Origin: Okapia johnstoni
Taxonomy: Eukaryota; Chordata; Mammalia; Artiodactyla; Giraffidae
DNA: 64,000 nt
Assembly (NCBI GenBank): GCA_024291935.2
Contig: CM044322.1
Location: 25,233,405-25,297,404, forward strand
Reading direction: 5' to 3'
The position numbers were made by a program, and so were the translations under genes. Below are positions 20,877 through 32,126 of this stretch, one piece after another (positions within the stretch are counted from its first letter, which is position 1; every line of letters begins with the position of its first letter). The notes beneath the pieces were generated by a model. It was not told the DNA's origin and ran no database searches. It saw nothing but the letters and a program-made list of their open reading frames with translations.

Positions 20877-21320
20877 TTTTTTTTTTTGATGCAAGACGTT
20901 TAATACATAATAATTAATACAATACTAATTACATTAGTATATTTTCATAGTAAGTTTTTGGTAGACAAAATATTTGTTTACAATCATTTTTGAAAAATGG
21001 GTTTTTTAAGCAAAGAATTCCAGGTCAAAACACTTGTTTACTAGCAATACTGCTATCACTGCACTCTTTACTGTCTTCATTGGTGTTTCTGAGAAGTTTG
21101 GTTGTCTGACTGATTGTTTTTCTTTGTTGTCTTGTTTTCTGCTTATAAAAAATATTGGATTGGTATTTTGTGGGCTTATAATAATCTGTCTAAATGTGTA
21201 TTTTTAAAAATTTATCGATCTTAAAAGTTACTGCTTCCTGAGTGAAGATACTATACTGTGTTCCAGAACTATGTATATACTTGTAAATAGGCTTCTTTCC
21301 CTTTTTTCCACACTAAAGTC
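20877..21320 (-). pseudogene. Possible 3' end of a processed retrocopy
   Basis: On the minus strand an ATTAAA polyadenylation-like hexamer lies about 14 bases before an 11-A run (T run at 20877-20887). Further upstream a frame of 54 sense codons ends at a TGA (21027-21025). The same frame extends another 40 codons beyond a single TAG at 21192-21190. The codon choice is AT-rich and the predicted C-terminus is hydrophilic. I do not recognise the protein. It could equally be AT-rich chance sequence. Confidence 0.3.
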
Positions 21321-21460
21321 ATGAAGAATAATCTCAGCATGCCTTTGCCCCTGTGCATTGTTGGAAGCTGTTCATCCCTAATATCTCAGATTAAATTCTT
21401 CAGATACTCAGGACGTGGCCTTTTCTCACAACTTCATATCCTTCTTCTTCTGGAACTCAT

Positions 21461-21676
21461 GTTGTTGTGCTCAGTCATGTCCAACTCCCTGTGGCCCCAT
21501 GGACTGCAGCCCACCAGATCCCTCCGTCCATGGAATTTTCCAGGCAAGAATACTGGAGTAGGTTGCTATTTCTCACTCCAAGGGATCTTCCTGACCCAGG
21601 GATTGAACCCATCTTTCTTGCATCTCCTGCACTGGCAGGCAGAATCCTCACTGCTTACGCTACCCGGAAAGCGCCT
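21461..21676 (-). mobile_element. Bov-tA SINE
   Basis: Reversed Bov-tA: 'tgctcagtcatgtccaactc', 'ccaggcaagaatactggagt', head ending 'cactgcttacgctacccgga'. Flanked by the near-perfect 11-bp duplication ctggaactcat (21450-21460) and ctggaagtcat (21677-21687). Confidence 0.9.
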
Positions 21677-21687
21677 CTGGAAGTCAT

Positions 21688-22574
21688 CACAAAACTGAAA
21701 AAATTTTCAGCTACCCTGATATTCGCTTTAACTTTCTTTTATAACCGAAACCTGTTTCCTCTGAGCGCCTCATTTTTCCCTGGAGTCTTCATAATTGGAG
21801 GCTGTTTCCCCTTTGGATACACACCCCTAGTATCCATGGCTGGAGGTACAGTGTATGTTCTTCTTGCTCTTCATTGATGTTTACCAACAATTTTTCCATT
21901 CTTCCTGAATTGCACATCATCAGAGTATAACCACTCTCTAATCTTTTCACTTTTTCACAAGTAACATGTGTTACTTTTGGGGTCCATTTTTGGACCTTTT
22001 CTTTCTTTTTCAAAATGTAAGGTGGAGTGTGGATTGAAGGCATGGAGGCAGAAGATGGGGATGGCAAGGAAAGGGGAGTTCTTATATATCAGCTCAGGCT
22101 TGGTCCAACCTCAGTAAATTCTGGGAATGGTGGTAGAAATGACATGTCCTGGCCTGCCTTTCTTTGGATCATATATCACATAGCCCAGTAAGCCTCAAGA
22201 AAATGGACAATGATCTGCCGTTTATGGACTCATCAACACAAATGGCACTATACCTCTCAGATGTTGAGGATGAAAGCATTACAGAGCATCTTGAGCATTA
22301 ATAAATTCATATTTTTTACCTAAACAATTCCACTTCTTGAAATGTCTTCTAAGAAAGGAATGAGAGAGGTGGATAAAGATAATTTTTCAAGGTAATTCAA
22401 TTCATCCCAGTGTTGGAAGCAATCTAACCTTTCCATGATTGAGAGTTTGTTACATAATTGTGGTGTAAAAATAAGAGGGAATATTAGGAAGGGATGGAGT
22501 CTATCTTATTTATGTGCACAGTGACCACCACAAAGGATGGCATATAATAACCCTACAATAAAGATGTTTTTGGT
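21688..22574. other. Unassigned sequence
   Basis: No family recognised. A 92-codon minus-strand frame at 21789-22067 has no known motif; it may belong with the possible retrocopy to its left or be accidental. Confidence 0.45.
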
Positions 22575-23195
22575 AAGAATCTCATTGAGATCTAATTCAT
22601 ATACCATACAAATTACCCATTTAAAGAAAATAACTCAGTTTTTTTTAGCATATTCATAGCTATAGGCAGTAATCAATTTTAGAACATTTTCATCACCCCA
22701 AATTGAAACCCTGTATCCATTAAAAGTTACTCTTCATTTCCCTTTTACTGCCAAGTTCTTTGCAACTAATTTGCTTTCTATATATATAGATTTGCTGATT
22801 CTGGACAGTTAATATAAGTGGGATGATTCAATACATGATCCTTTGTGATTGGCTTGTTTCAGCTTTCATAATGCTTTCAAGGTTCATCTGTGTGGTACCA
22901 TAAATCCATACTTCATTCCTTTTTATTGCCAAATAATATTACATTTTTCTACTTTTTGCCTAACATGAATAATGCTACTATGAACATTCATGCACAAATT
23001 TTTGTGCAAACGTGCTTTTATTTTGCTTGGAATATATATTTAGGAGTAGAATTCCTAGGTCATATGGTAACTCTGCTTAAACTTTGGCAACCACCACACT
23101 GTTTTCCAAAGAGGCTAGACATTTTACATTCCTACCAGTAATGTATGAGTATTTCAATTTCTCCACATGCTTGCCATACAATAATTATTTGTTGA
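22575..23195 (-). mobile_element. Old L1 3' end
   Basis: Reversed old L1 tail: 'catcaccccaaattgaaacc', 'gcgtt'-less 'caaggttcatctgtgtggta', 'cattcctttttattgccaaa', 'aataatgctactatgaacat', 'aattcctaggtcatatggta', 'gttttccaaagaggctagac'. Highly diverged, consistent with a mammal-wide L1 family. Confidence 0.75.
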
Positions 23196-23321
23196 ATAAA
23201 ACAATACTATAGATAATTGATGTAAGATTATAAAATTGTAAAAAATACTATAATTGTATTTTTTTTCTTTTACAAATTTGTGTGGCAAACAAAACTTGTA
23301 GGAAATATAATAAGTTATGGA

Positions 23322-23600
23322 CTTCCTTGGTAATCCAGTGATTAAGAATCCACCTGCCAATGCAGGGGACACAGGTTTGATCCCTGGTCTGGGAAATTCC
23401 ACATTCTGCGGGGTAACTAAGTCCATGTGCCACAGTTACTGAGCCCATGCGATACAACTATTGAAGCCCGGGTACCCAGAGCATGTGCTCCGCAGCAAAA
23501 TAAACCACCACAACGACAAGCTCACACACCACAACTAGAGAAAGCCTGTGCACAGCAGTGAAGACCCAGCGCAGTCAACAATAAATAAAATAAAGCTTAC
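23322..23600 (+). mobile_element. CHR-type tRNA SINE (CHR-2-like)
   Basis: Sense copy: head 'ggacttccttggtaatccag', 'caatgcaggggacacaggtt', middle 'gtgccacagttactgagccc', 'acaactagagaaagcctgtg', tail 'agtcaacaataaataaaata'. Full length with an A-rich tail. Confidence 0.9.
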
Positions 23601-23943
23601 AAATAAATTAGAAGTTCATTTTTATCAAAGAAATATAAAAGGTTATTTCTGGTTTGATAAGATTAGGAATAATCAAAAGTTCATTATAATAATCACATAT
23701 TCTAATTTGCTGCCACTTGAAGAAACATTGCTTTTAAAAGAAGAAAAAAAAATGTTTTTAATGTTGTTGATCAGTAGGAATTTGTATGAGAGATGAGAAG
23801 CTCTCTCAAGAAGGACGTTTTTATAGGCAGTAGAGTTTGAGTAAAGGTGTTGCTTGCATTGAGCTGCATTCATTCGTCTTGTTTTTGGCTGAATGTGAGG
23901 ACTCAGTGGGGTTCAGTGTTCTTGTTCTTGTTTAGTCACTAAG
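23601..23943. other. Unassigned AT-rich sequence
   Basis: No family or gene recognised; strongly AT-rich. Confidence 0.5.
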
Positions 23944-24181
23944 TCCTTTGGCCTCCTGATGTGAAGAACTGACTCATTGGAAAAGACCCTGATGCTAGGA
24001 AAGATTGAAGGTAGGAGGAGAAGGGGACAACAGAGGATGAGATGGGTGGATGGCATCACCGACTCAATGGACATGAGTTTGAGTAAGCTCCGGGAGCTGG
24101 TGATGGACAGGGAACCCTGGCATGCTGCAGTCCATGGGGTTACAAAGTGTCAGACATGACTGAGTGACTGAACTGACCTGA
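23944..24181 (+). mobile_element. BovB 3' end (plus arm of a tail-to-tail pair)
   Basis: Sense BovB tail: 'gaactgactcattggaaaag', 'ggatgagatgggtggatggc', 'gactcaatggacatgagttt', then 'gagtgactgaactgacctga'. 5'-truncated; its 3' end meets the 3' end of the minus-strand copy that follows. Confidence 0.92.
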
Positions 24182-24620
24182 ACTGAAGTCATGTCTGACT
24201 CTTTGTGACTTGATGAACTGCAGCACGCCAGGCTTCCCTGTCCTTCACTGTCTCCTGGAGTTTGCTCACACTCATGTCCATTGAGTCAGTGATGCCATCC
24301 AACCATCTCATTCTTTGTCACCCCCTTCTCTCCTTTTCCTCAGTCTTTCCCAGCATCAAAGTCTTTTCCAATGAGTCGGCTCTTTGCATCAGATGGCCAA
24401 AGTATTGGAACTTCAGCTTCAACATCAGTCCTTCCAATAAATATTCAGTACTGATTTCCTTGAGGATTGACTGATTTTATCTCCTTGCTGAGATAAAGAT
24501 CTTCTCCAGCACCACAATTTGAAAGCATCAATTTTTCAGTGCTCAGCATTCTTTATGGTCCAACTCTCACATCTGTACACAACTACTGGAAAAACCATAG
24601 CTTTGATTGTACAGACCTTT
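24182..24620 (-). mobile_element. BovB 3' end (minus arm of a tail-to-tail pair)
   Basis: Reversed BovB tail from 'agtcatgtctgactctttgt' to 'ccatagctttgattgtacag'. With the plus copy at its left it forms an inverted repeat with arms of roughly 220 bp around 24182. 5'-truncated before the RT domain. Confidence 0.92.
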
Positions 24621-25235
24621 GTTGAAAACAATAGAAACCAACTCTAGTAAAGCAGTAAAGGAATATATTTGAAGGCTGTTGACTGGTTTGCAGAAGGCTG
24701 GAGATCCAAGCTAAGGAAAAAGAGCAGAAGCCAAGGAGAAAGGGAGTCAGTCCACCCCAGAGGATGAATCAGCGGGCCACCAGGACCTTTATGTCTGGAC
24801 AACATTGCTGGGATATTGAGTATCTCCCTGTGCAGACTCATGCTGCCATGTCATAGGACCTGTGAATCTAATGTTGCTTTGGTTCTTTCTTCAACCTTGA
24901 GAGCATTCAGTTTGATGAAGCTTAGGCCACATATACATGCCACAACTGCTAGGAAGCCAGGAGAAGACTGTCTCCCCCTGACCTATAGAAGAAAGGAAGC
25001 ATTCTTCCACAGTATTAGGTCCCCTACCTCTTATGTCTTGTGCGATTTGTCTCAACAGAAGGGCACTTGGGCACTCAGCAGGCAGGATCACATTGATTTT
25101 TAGTCAAGATTGCAATGTCATAATCACAAGCATTTGACAAGAAAGGACATTGTTGTTTCTTGTATGGGAGAGAAAGACCAGACTGACAAATCACTCATGG
25201 CAGGAAATACTACAGACAAAAATACCTCTTGGTGT
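24621..25235. other. Unassigned, possibly an old LTR
   Basis: 'aaaccaactctagtaaagca', 'ggctggagatccaagctaag' and 'cagtccaccccagaggatga' have the look of an old LTR or MER repeat, but I cannot place it. Confidence 0.3.
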
Positions 25236-25680
25236 TGTATTGATCAGGGTGACTAATGCTAGCTGCTGTTACATACAACTCCAAAGTCATGATGCTTTAA
25301 CACAAGATTTTATTCCTTGCGTAAATATAGAGTCCAAACAGGTATTCACTAGGCAGCTTTCTCAGTGGTTGTGCAGGGCTCAGACTTCTTTCATCTTATG
25401 GCTCTGCCCACTCCAAGGCAATCCCTTCTAGGACTTTCCTGGATCCCCTGCATGTGCAGACAATGAAAAAATGGATTGAGCATCACTCAGGAGGTTTCAG
25501 GGCTCAAGTCAGGATGTGGGGTCCTCACCTCCTCCTACATTCCGTTGGCTAGATGTCAGTCACATGGCCTCATTTAATTACAAGGAAGGCTAGGAAAATA
25601 CAATCCAGCTGTGTGGCTAAGACAGCAAGGAAATGGGCTTGGTAAGTATGTAACCAGGCTCTGCCAGAAGTCCTTTACTT
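25236..25680. mobile_element. Ancient repeat, family not assigned
   Basis: 'ctgctgttacatacaactcc', 'cttctttcatcttatggctc' and 'cagtcacatggcctcattta' follow a widespread old mammalian repeat whose name I cannot give with confidence. Confidence 0.35.
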
Positions 25681-25717
25681 ATAAAGGAAAGCAAAATTAG
25701 CTTTTGGCAAAATCTAC

Positions 25718-25876
25718 TACAGTGATTCTCATCACGCTTTGGGTCAGTAGCCTCTTTGAGAGTGTGTTAAACTCCCCACCCTAAAAAAATATACTGTGAG
25801 AACATTTTGTAGACAACCTCAGGAATTAAGGCTACTCCTGCAATTTGGGAATCCCCAGGTTAAGAGCCCTTGGTGT
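25718..25876. mobile_element. hAT-like DNA-transposon relic
   Basis: Starts 'acagtgattctcatcacgct', contains 'gggtcagtagcctctttgag' and ends 'ccccaggttaagagcccttg'; near-complementary ends and length fit a non-coding hAT (Charlie-type) element. Confidence 0.45.
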
Positions 25877-25892
25877 ATGTGGTAAGCAGAGA

Positions 25893-26060
25893 ACAAGTTG
25901 ACATTTCTTGAGTACCTACTATATACAGAGTACATTTCTGGGTACTATGGAGTCAGATCGCTGAACTAGATGAAGTCTCTGACCCAGAGGCACTCTCATT
26001 CCTAGGATGGAATCAGAGAAATGTCACCTAGACCAAAAATGCTAACTGCTGTACAGAGGC
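25893..26060 (-). mobile_element. L2 3'-end fragment
   Basis: Reversed L2: 'cttgagtacctactatatac', 'agagtacatttctgggtact', 'gaagtctctgacccagaggc'. Confidence 0.5.
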
Positions 26061-26139
26061 CTCAAACTTCAGCTTACATAGCTATAGGCCAATAAAGAAG
26101 TAAATTCTTTAAGGTTGGGTTGCAAAGTAGAAATGAGAC

Positions 26140-26320
26140 TAGCCATCCATTCATTCATCCATTCATTTATTTACTGAGTTCCTACTCTACTCTGGGCAGT
26201 AGTTTAAGTGACTAGGATGAAGCAGTAAATAGAAGAAGCAAGATTCTCTTCTCAGGGAAGCTTATATTCTAGTTGGGAAGATGGAAGCAGGAGGGAGATA
26301 CTAGTTAAAAGAAAAAGTTT
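26140..26320 (-). mobile_element. L2 3'-end fragment
   Basis: Reversed L2: 'cattcatccattcatttatt', 'gagttcctactctactctgg', 'ggatgaagcagtaaatagaa', 'cagggaagcttatattctag'. Typical tail order. Confidence 0.65.
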
Positions 26321-26639
26321 AACTCACCCAGTAAGCATAGACCCTTGATGAACTCATAAACATCTTTGATTCTAAGGGGAAGGATTCGCAGGCAATACTG
26401 CCTGCTTAGAGGCCAGTACGGTTGACCTAAACATCATGGCCACCTTGGCTCCCATCCTTGGAGAGGACCTGGCAGAGCTGGACCACCTCTAAGCAGGACA
26501 TGCCTAGCCAGATCAAATGGCTGGAATCATCTGAGCCTTTTCCCTGGTAAGCAAAATCGTTCAAGTGAGAAACTACAGAGAGGGTATTACAGATGTGACA
26601 TTACCAGAAATGAGACGTGAAGCTGAAAGGAACTTTTCT
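26321..26639. other. Unassigned sequence
   Basis: No family or gene recognised. Confidence 0.5.
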
Positions 26640-27300
26640 AAACTATCATTAAAAAAAAAAAGTCCACCCCAGATAAAGCGCTGCGAGTTTCTTATAAAAC
26701 TAGGCATGCATCTACTCTTTGACCCGGAAACTCCACACTTAGGTATCCACTCAACTAAAATGAAAATGTGGCCACAGAAAGATTTAACACAGAATGTTTA
26801 CGGCAGCTTTTATTCATAACAGCCACAGACTGAAAGCAGTCCAGGCGCCCATCAATAAGAGAATGAATAAACAAAGTGTGGTGTATTTATAGAAAGGAAC
26901 GCTTCTCAGTTCTAAGAGGAAACACACCCCTGATGCAGACAACAATATGGATAAATCTCATATAAACATTATTCTGAGTGAAAAAAAGCCAGATGCAGAG
27001 GAGAATATACTGTATGCTTTGCTGTTTATTGAGCTCTGACTGGTAAAGCTCTTGTCTCTGGTAGAATAAAAGTTCAAAGAGTTGTTTCTCATGGAAAAGT
27101 GGGGGCAGGGGTTGATGAGAATGAATGGGAGAGGACTCTCTGAGTGATGGTAATGTTCTATATCTTGTTGGGGGTTTGGGTTTTACAGGTGCATGCCTTT
27201 GTCAAAACTCAGAATGGTACATTTAAGATTTGGATATTGCATTTTATGTACATTTTACCTCAAAGGAAAAGAAAAATCCTTAATTCAAGTTAATAAGCAT
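26640..27300 (+). mobile_element. Old L1 3' end
   Basis: Sense old L1: 'ctactctttgacccggaaac', 'cggcagcttttattcataac', 'gcgcccatcaataagagaat', 'ggataaatctcatataaaca', 'ggtgcatgcctttgtcaaaa', 'tgtacattttacctcaaagg'. Diverged; no coding frame survives. Confidence 0.75.
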
Positions 27301-27504
27301 ACTGAAGTGTTGTGAGTGATGTGAGCTGATATCTCCATCTTTGAAGTGTGTAAAAAATATTGAGATGGATGGACAAACAGATATATAATAAAGCAAGTAT
27401 AGTAAAATGTTAATTATAGAATCAAGGAGGTAGAAGTATGAGTATTTACAATTCTTTCAACATTTCTTTATGTTTAAATATTTTCATGATAAAATTTTGG
27501 GAAG
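27301..27504. other. Unassigned AT-rich sequence
   Basis: Nothing recognised. Confidence 0.5.
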
Positions 27505-28110
27505 AAAACTGCTATTGCTGAATAATAAACCACTCAAAGATTTGGTATCTTAAAACATTAATGATTTCTCACATTTCTGTGGGTTGATCTGATGATTATA
27601 CTGCTTAATGAGGTGTTGGCTTGGCTACTGAGATGGTTGGAAGGTCAGAAATTATCGCATTTAATTGGTACTGGTGCTGGCCACCAGGTGGGAGCTTCTG
27701 GGCTTTGTTCTTTCCCTGTGGACTCTCCAGCGGGCTGCTTCATTTTCCTCATGCTTGTGTGCTTAGTTGCTCAGTCATGTCTGACTCTTTGCAACCCTTT
27801 GGACTGTATCCCACCAGGCTCCTCTGTCCATGGGATTTTCCAGACAAGAATACTGGAGTGGGTTGTCATTTCCTTTTCCAGAGGATCTTCCTGACCCAGG
27901 GATCAAACCTGTGTCTCCAGCATTGCAGATAGATTCTTTACTGGCTGAGCCATCAGGGAAGCCCTGACTTTCCTCACAGTATGGCAACTGGGTTCTAAGT
28001 GGGAAGTCCATGAAGGAAATAAGCAGAAGCTACCAGTTTTATTTAGGCCTGGGCTGGAAAATAGTGTTGTTTTTTGCAGCATCCCGATTTAAGGGAAGGG
28101 AAAACGGAGT
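27505..28110. mobile_element. Ancient repeat split by Bov-tA, family not assigned
   Basis: Parts 27505-27752 ('ctattgctgaataataaacc', 'tttctgtgggttgatctgat') and 27966-28110 ('ttcctcacagtatggcaact') read as one old repeat related to that at 19258. LTR-type suspected. Confidence 0.4.
27753..27965 (-). mobile_element. Bov-tA SINE
   Basis: Reversed copy: 'tgctcagtcatgtctgactc', 'ggactgtatcccaccaggct', head ending 'gagccatcagggaagccc'. It splits an older repeat. Confidence 0.9.
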
Positions 28111-28525
28111 CCACCCAATGGGAGGAATGACAAAAACATACAGCCATCCTAAATTAACCAACATTTTTTTGGACCAGTTATTTTATAGGACAGATTACCT
28201 TATTTTTGTGTTCTCATTATGAAAATATTGGAAGATCACTATCAAAGGCAGAGTTAATGAAAGAGAATGTAGTCACAATATATAGGGAACAGTGATTATG
28301 AAGGTATACTAGGAAGTTAGTTGATAACAATGTTACTGTGTCACTTTTTTTCAGATTTTTCTGAACTTTGTGGCATTTGTGTGATTTGCCAGCTTTTAAG
28401 AATGTTTGTAAATATTACGATTTCATTTTTTGTTCTAAGGGAAATAAGGAGTGCCAGGAGAGCTAGGCTCATATAGGATAGTCAAGGGAAGGCCTCCCTC
28501 AGAGCTGGCGTTTTAGCAGTAGTGT
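28111..28525. other. Unassigned, with a small L2-like end
   Basis: Mostly unrecognised. The last 40 bases ('gggaaggcctccctcagagc') resemble reversed L2 and are cut by the next SINE. Confidence 0.4.
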
Positions 28526-28747
28526 GTGCATGCTGAGTCACTTCAGTCGTGTCTGACTCTTTGCAACTCTGTGGACTGCAGTCTGCCAGGCTCCTCTGCC
28601 CATGGGATTCTCCAGGTGAAAATATTGGAGTGGGTTGTCATGCACTCCTCCAGGGGATCTTCCTGACCCAGGCAGGATCGGATTCATGTCTCTTATGTCT
28701 CCTGCTTTGGCAGGCAGGTTCTTTACCACTAGTGCCACCTAGGAAGT
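28526..28747 (-). mobile_element. Bov-tA SINE
   Basis: Reversed copy: 'cacttcagtcgtgtctgact', 'ctcctctgcccatgggattc', head ending 'ctttaccactagtgccacct'. The 'caggcaggatcggattcatg' segment is unlike other copies and has a short insertion. Confidence 0.9.
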
Positions 28748-28795
28748 TCACAAAGATGAACTTGTAGAACCAGAATTTAGATCCCTGATGGGTTA

Positions 28796-28994
28796 ATCAC
28801 TTGGTCACGTCTGACTGTTTGTGACCCCATGGACTATAGCCAGCCAGACTCCTCTGTCCATGGAATTTCCCAGGTAAGAATACCGGAGTGGGAAGCCATT
28901 CCCTTCTCCAGGGCATCTTCCCGCCCCAGGGATCAAGCCCAGGTCTGCTGCATTGCAGGCAGATTCTTTGCTGCCTGAGCCACCAGGGAAGTCT
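28796..28994 (-). mobile_element. Bov-tA SINE
   Basis: Reversed copy 50 bases from the previous one: 'cttggtcacgtctgactgtt', 'agaataccggagtgggaagc', head ending 'tgctgcctgagccaccaggg'. Confidence 0.9.
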
Positions 28995-29072
28995 TTTAAA
29001 CAAACATTTACTGTTAATCTCATTTTGAATTTGTAATTTTAAATTTTTTCCCTTAAAAAGGATTCCAAATTA

Positions 29073-29136
29073 CTGGATTGTTCAAAAAGTTTAACATTTT
29101 ATGGAAAAACCCAGACAAACTTTCTGACCAACTCAA
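29073..29136. mobile_element. Degenerate mariner-type palindrome
   Basis: Left 'ctggattgttcaaaaagttt', right 'tttctgaccaactcaa', bounded by TA at 29071-29072 and 29137-29138. At 64 bp it is shorter than the 79-80-bp copies, so part of one arm was lost. Confidence 0.65.
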
Positions 29137-29400
29137 TATATGTGTTTCATGCAACATAAACTTGGATTCTTCTCTAGGTAAGAGTAAAATATAGTTTTAT
29201 TTATCTTTGCTATAGGTCAGCTGTAAATTCTCTGCACTAGATCTATGGCTTACATCAGAGTACTTTAATAGCATCACAGTTAGATGCACTTCATGCCTTT
29301 TCTAGTTGTGTTGCCTCGTTGGGGACATTTCCTTCTTTCAAGTAGCGAATTTTACTATTTGACTTATTAGTGTTTCATTCCAGGTTCATGGTTTAGAGTG

Positions 29401-29612
29401 GGGCTTCCCAGGTAGCTCAGTGGTAAAGGATCTGCCAGTGCAGGAGACACAGGAGACACAGGGTCTATCCTTGGGTTGGAAAGATCTCCTGGAGAAAGAA
29501 ATGGCAACTTTTTTTTTTCAGTGTTCTTGCCTGGAGAATCCCATGGACCGAGGAGCCTGGTGGGCTACAGTGCATGGGGTCGCAAAGAGTCAGACATGAC
29601 TAAGCACATATG
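29401..29612 (+). mobile_element. Bov-tA SINE with an internal T run
   Basis: Sense copy: 'gggcttcccaggtagctcag', a doubled 'gagacacag' block, tail 'agagtcagacatgactaagc'. Ten Ts at about 29509-29518 replace the usual 'ccactcca' bases, an odd local change. Confidence 0.9.
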
Positions 29613-29639
29613 AAAACTAGGGATTTCCAATTCTTTAAA

Positions 29640-29823
29640 AAACATTTAAAAATATTTATTTATTATTATTTATTTATTTGGCTGTGCTGAGTCTTAGTTG
29701 GGACTTGCGAGTTCTTTAGTTGCATGCAAACTCTCAGTTGCGGCATATGGAATCTAATTCCCTGACCCAGGCCTCTGGCTTTGGGAGTGCAGAGTCTTAG
29801 CTACTGGACCACCAGGCAAGTCC
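29640..29823 (-). mobile_element. CHR-type tRNA SINE
   Basis: Left A/T-rich tail complement ('atttatttattattatttat'), 'tagttgcatgcaaactctca', right head 'ctactggaccaccaggcaag'. Shortened relative to the CHR-2-like copies. Confidence 0.75.
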
Positions 29824-31150
29824 CAGGAATTGCTTCGAACTCTTAACAGCATGTGCGTGGAGAGGTGGAAAACCATATGTGGTACCATCTGATCCTGCCT
29901 ATAGCAGGATACATTAACATCTCAGGGAGATGAATTTTGTTGTGTTCAATGTGGAGCAAATATTCCCTCCCCCCAATCCCAGCCCCTTTGCTTTCTTAGA
30001 GGTAAGCTGTTCTTTACTCTGGTTGTGCCTGGAATTTGACTGAAAGAAGATGCTGGTTAATTGTTTGCACTTGGGATGGTGGGGATAATTTCTAATGACC
30101 ATTGGGTAGAGCATCTCTCACCCTTCTGGAGCTCCCCTCCCCTAATTCCCTTCAGCAAATACCATGGTTGACTTGCTTCTCTTTCCAGGATGGCTTTTCC
30201 TGTGTGTACTCTTAGCCCCAACCACTGTGTGCTGTGGGTACAGATGGCAGTGTATCTCATCCCCACCCCTCTGTTCCTTAATCAGGCTTTACTCTCTTCC
30301 TGGATGCCCTTTTCCCCCATCATATCTACTTTCCTTAGTGCCAACCACCTAACTCCTACTCTCCCCAGCCAATTCCTATTCATTTTTATCTATGAATATA
30401 ACACCTACAGGATAACTTAACAATTGTCCCAGGCTTGACTTCTTTTTCAGAACAACCCTACTTCCTTCACTCAATGGAGTATATTAATTGTATCTTTCCT
30501 AGCTGCAGCATCTCCAGATACTTGGGCTGTGTCCTTTAGAATTGTTTCTAGGGCATTGTACAACATGTCACTGTATATAGTAGGAGGTCCAAGAGCGATG
30601 CTGAAATTGTGAATTTGTTTTTTCTCACTAAAGTTATTCTCTTTCCAAGTCACCTCTTCCTTTCTCATTTACACAGCCTGAAATTGGGAATCTCAAAAAA
30701 TCTCCTACCTTTACTCTCCTCTTTTATTATTACTTCTTAGTCTCTGAAAAGAAATTCTCTCCTCTTAAGCCATGAGTTATAGGAGGGGAGAGATAATTTC
30801 TTGAAAGTAGTGGCTCAGAATACCTTTTGCTGAAAGGTTATTCCTGAAAGCTGGCTGCTGTTAGCCAAATCAGCCTGCCTTAAGATAATGTGTCCGGAAA
30901 TTAAAGGATCACAGTTTCCAGAATTATGCCTCTCTATTAGAGACTGATTGTCCAGGCAGGTAGAAGGAAAACCCCAGGAAGAATGTGAGCTCTTGGGGAA
31001 GGTCAGGAGCAGGGAATAATGAGCAGTTACTTTATTTTTATTTGTATAACCTTTAAGGCTCCTGAGCAACATCTATGTAATTCTTTAGTGAATAATCAAG
31101 GAGTTATTGACTTGAGCTATCATTTTCAAAGGTTGCCAAAATCATGTTAG
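29824..31150. other. Unassigned sequence
   Basis: A 1.3-kb stretch with no recognised family. A pyrimidine-rich patch lies at 30280-30370. Short frames on both strands are unconvincing. It may be largely single-copy. Confidence 0.45.
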
Positions 31151-31151
31151 G

Positions 31152-31262
31152 TTTTTGTTGCGGTTGTTTCCACAGTCCTCGGCATGTGGAACTTACCCAA
31201 CCAGGGACTGAATGAACGACCCCTGAAGTGCGAGCTCAGAACCCTAATCAGTGCACTACAAG
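31152..31262 (-). mobile_element. Degraded tRNA-headed SINE
   Basis: 'cctcggcatgtggaacttac', 'ccaaccagggactgaatgaa' and 'ccctaatcagtgcactac' follow the reversed short CHR-type SINE, with heavy decay. Confidence 0.4.
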
Positions 31263-31474
31263 CAAAGTTGCAAACAGTTACTTTATTGATACTGCCTCCT
31301 GTTTAGAGGTGGGCAAAATCATCGTCAGAGGGCTTCTTCTGAGCATATCAGAGGCAAAAAATCAACTCACCTCCTCTGGACTTCTGTGTAAGCTCAGAAT
31401 TGGCAGAGTATGGTCCTAGCTGATTTTCAAGGGTTGAATGAGAACAGTCCTTATTTATTTTTTTCTTTGAGTTT

Positions 31475-31870
31475 GGACCTGGAATTTCCCATCATTCTCT
31501 CTCTTATTAGCTCCCAAAGCTGAAACCACGGAACAGGTGTACCAAATATTCCAGTTCCCTTCCCGAGGTGCTTCTCTGTTACAGTGATGTCAGGCTTGAC
31601 CATGTGATTGCCTTTGGCCAAGGCAATATGAGTGGAAGTACCTTGTGTCATGTCAAAGTCCAAGTTTTAGGGGACAGCGTCCCAAATGAAGCCTGCGCCA
31701 TCAGCCTGGGTTTCAGATTGAAGGCAACATGGAAAGGAGTTGTTGTTGACCTAGGGTGACATGTGGCATAAATGAGAATGATTTCCTTATGGTTGTAAGT
31801 CCCTTTGATGTGGGAGTTGTTTGTTACTGCAGCAAATGTTATCTTAGGCTGACTGATACATGCAGTCAGT
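31475..31870 (+). mobile_element. Ancient repeat, family not assigned
   Basis: 'cttgaccatgtgattgcctt', 'ggccaaggcaatatgagtgg', 'ccatcagcctgggtttcaga' and the end 'ttaggctgactgatacatgc' follow a common old mammalian repeat, perhaps an old L1 3' end. The end resembles the repeat at 2025-2445. Confidence 0.4.
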
Positions 31871-32126
31871 TAAAGCAACCTATTGGATTGCTAGATTTCC
31901 TAAAGAAAGTTGGGGAAAGAGCTTAACTTAGAAAAAAAGTTTTAGTCAACATTAACTTCTTTGGCATTTATTTTAGAGATAAAGGAATTATTATGTAATA
32001 AACATTTCCACTTGCTTCAGTTATCTCTAACCTGGCATTATCCGTTTTGTGTCTGTAGGTAAGTTGATGGTAGTTGGCCTGGTCATTCTTTGAATATATA
32101 TCAGGTACCTACTCTCATCCTACTCT

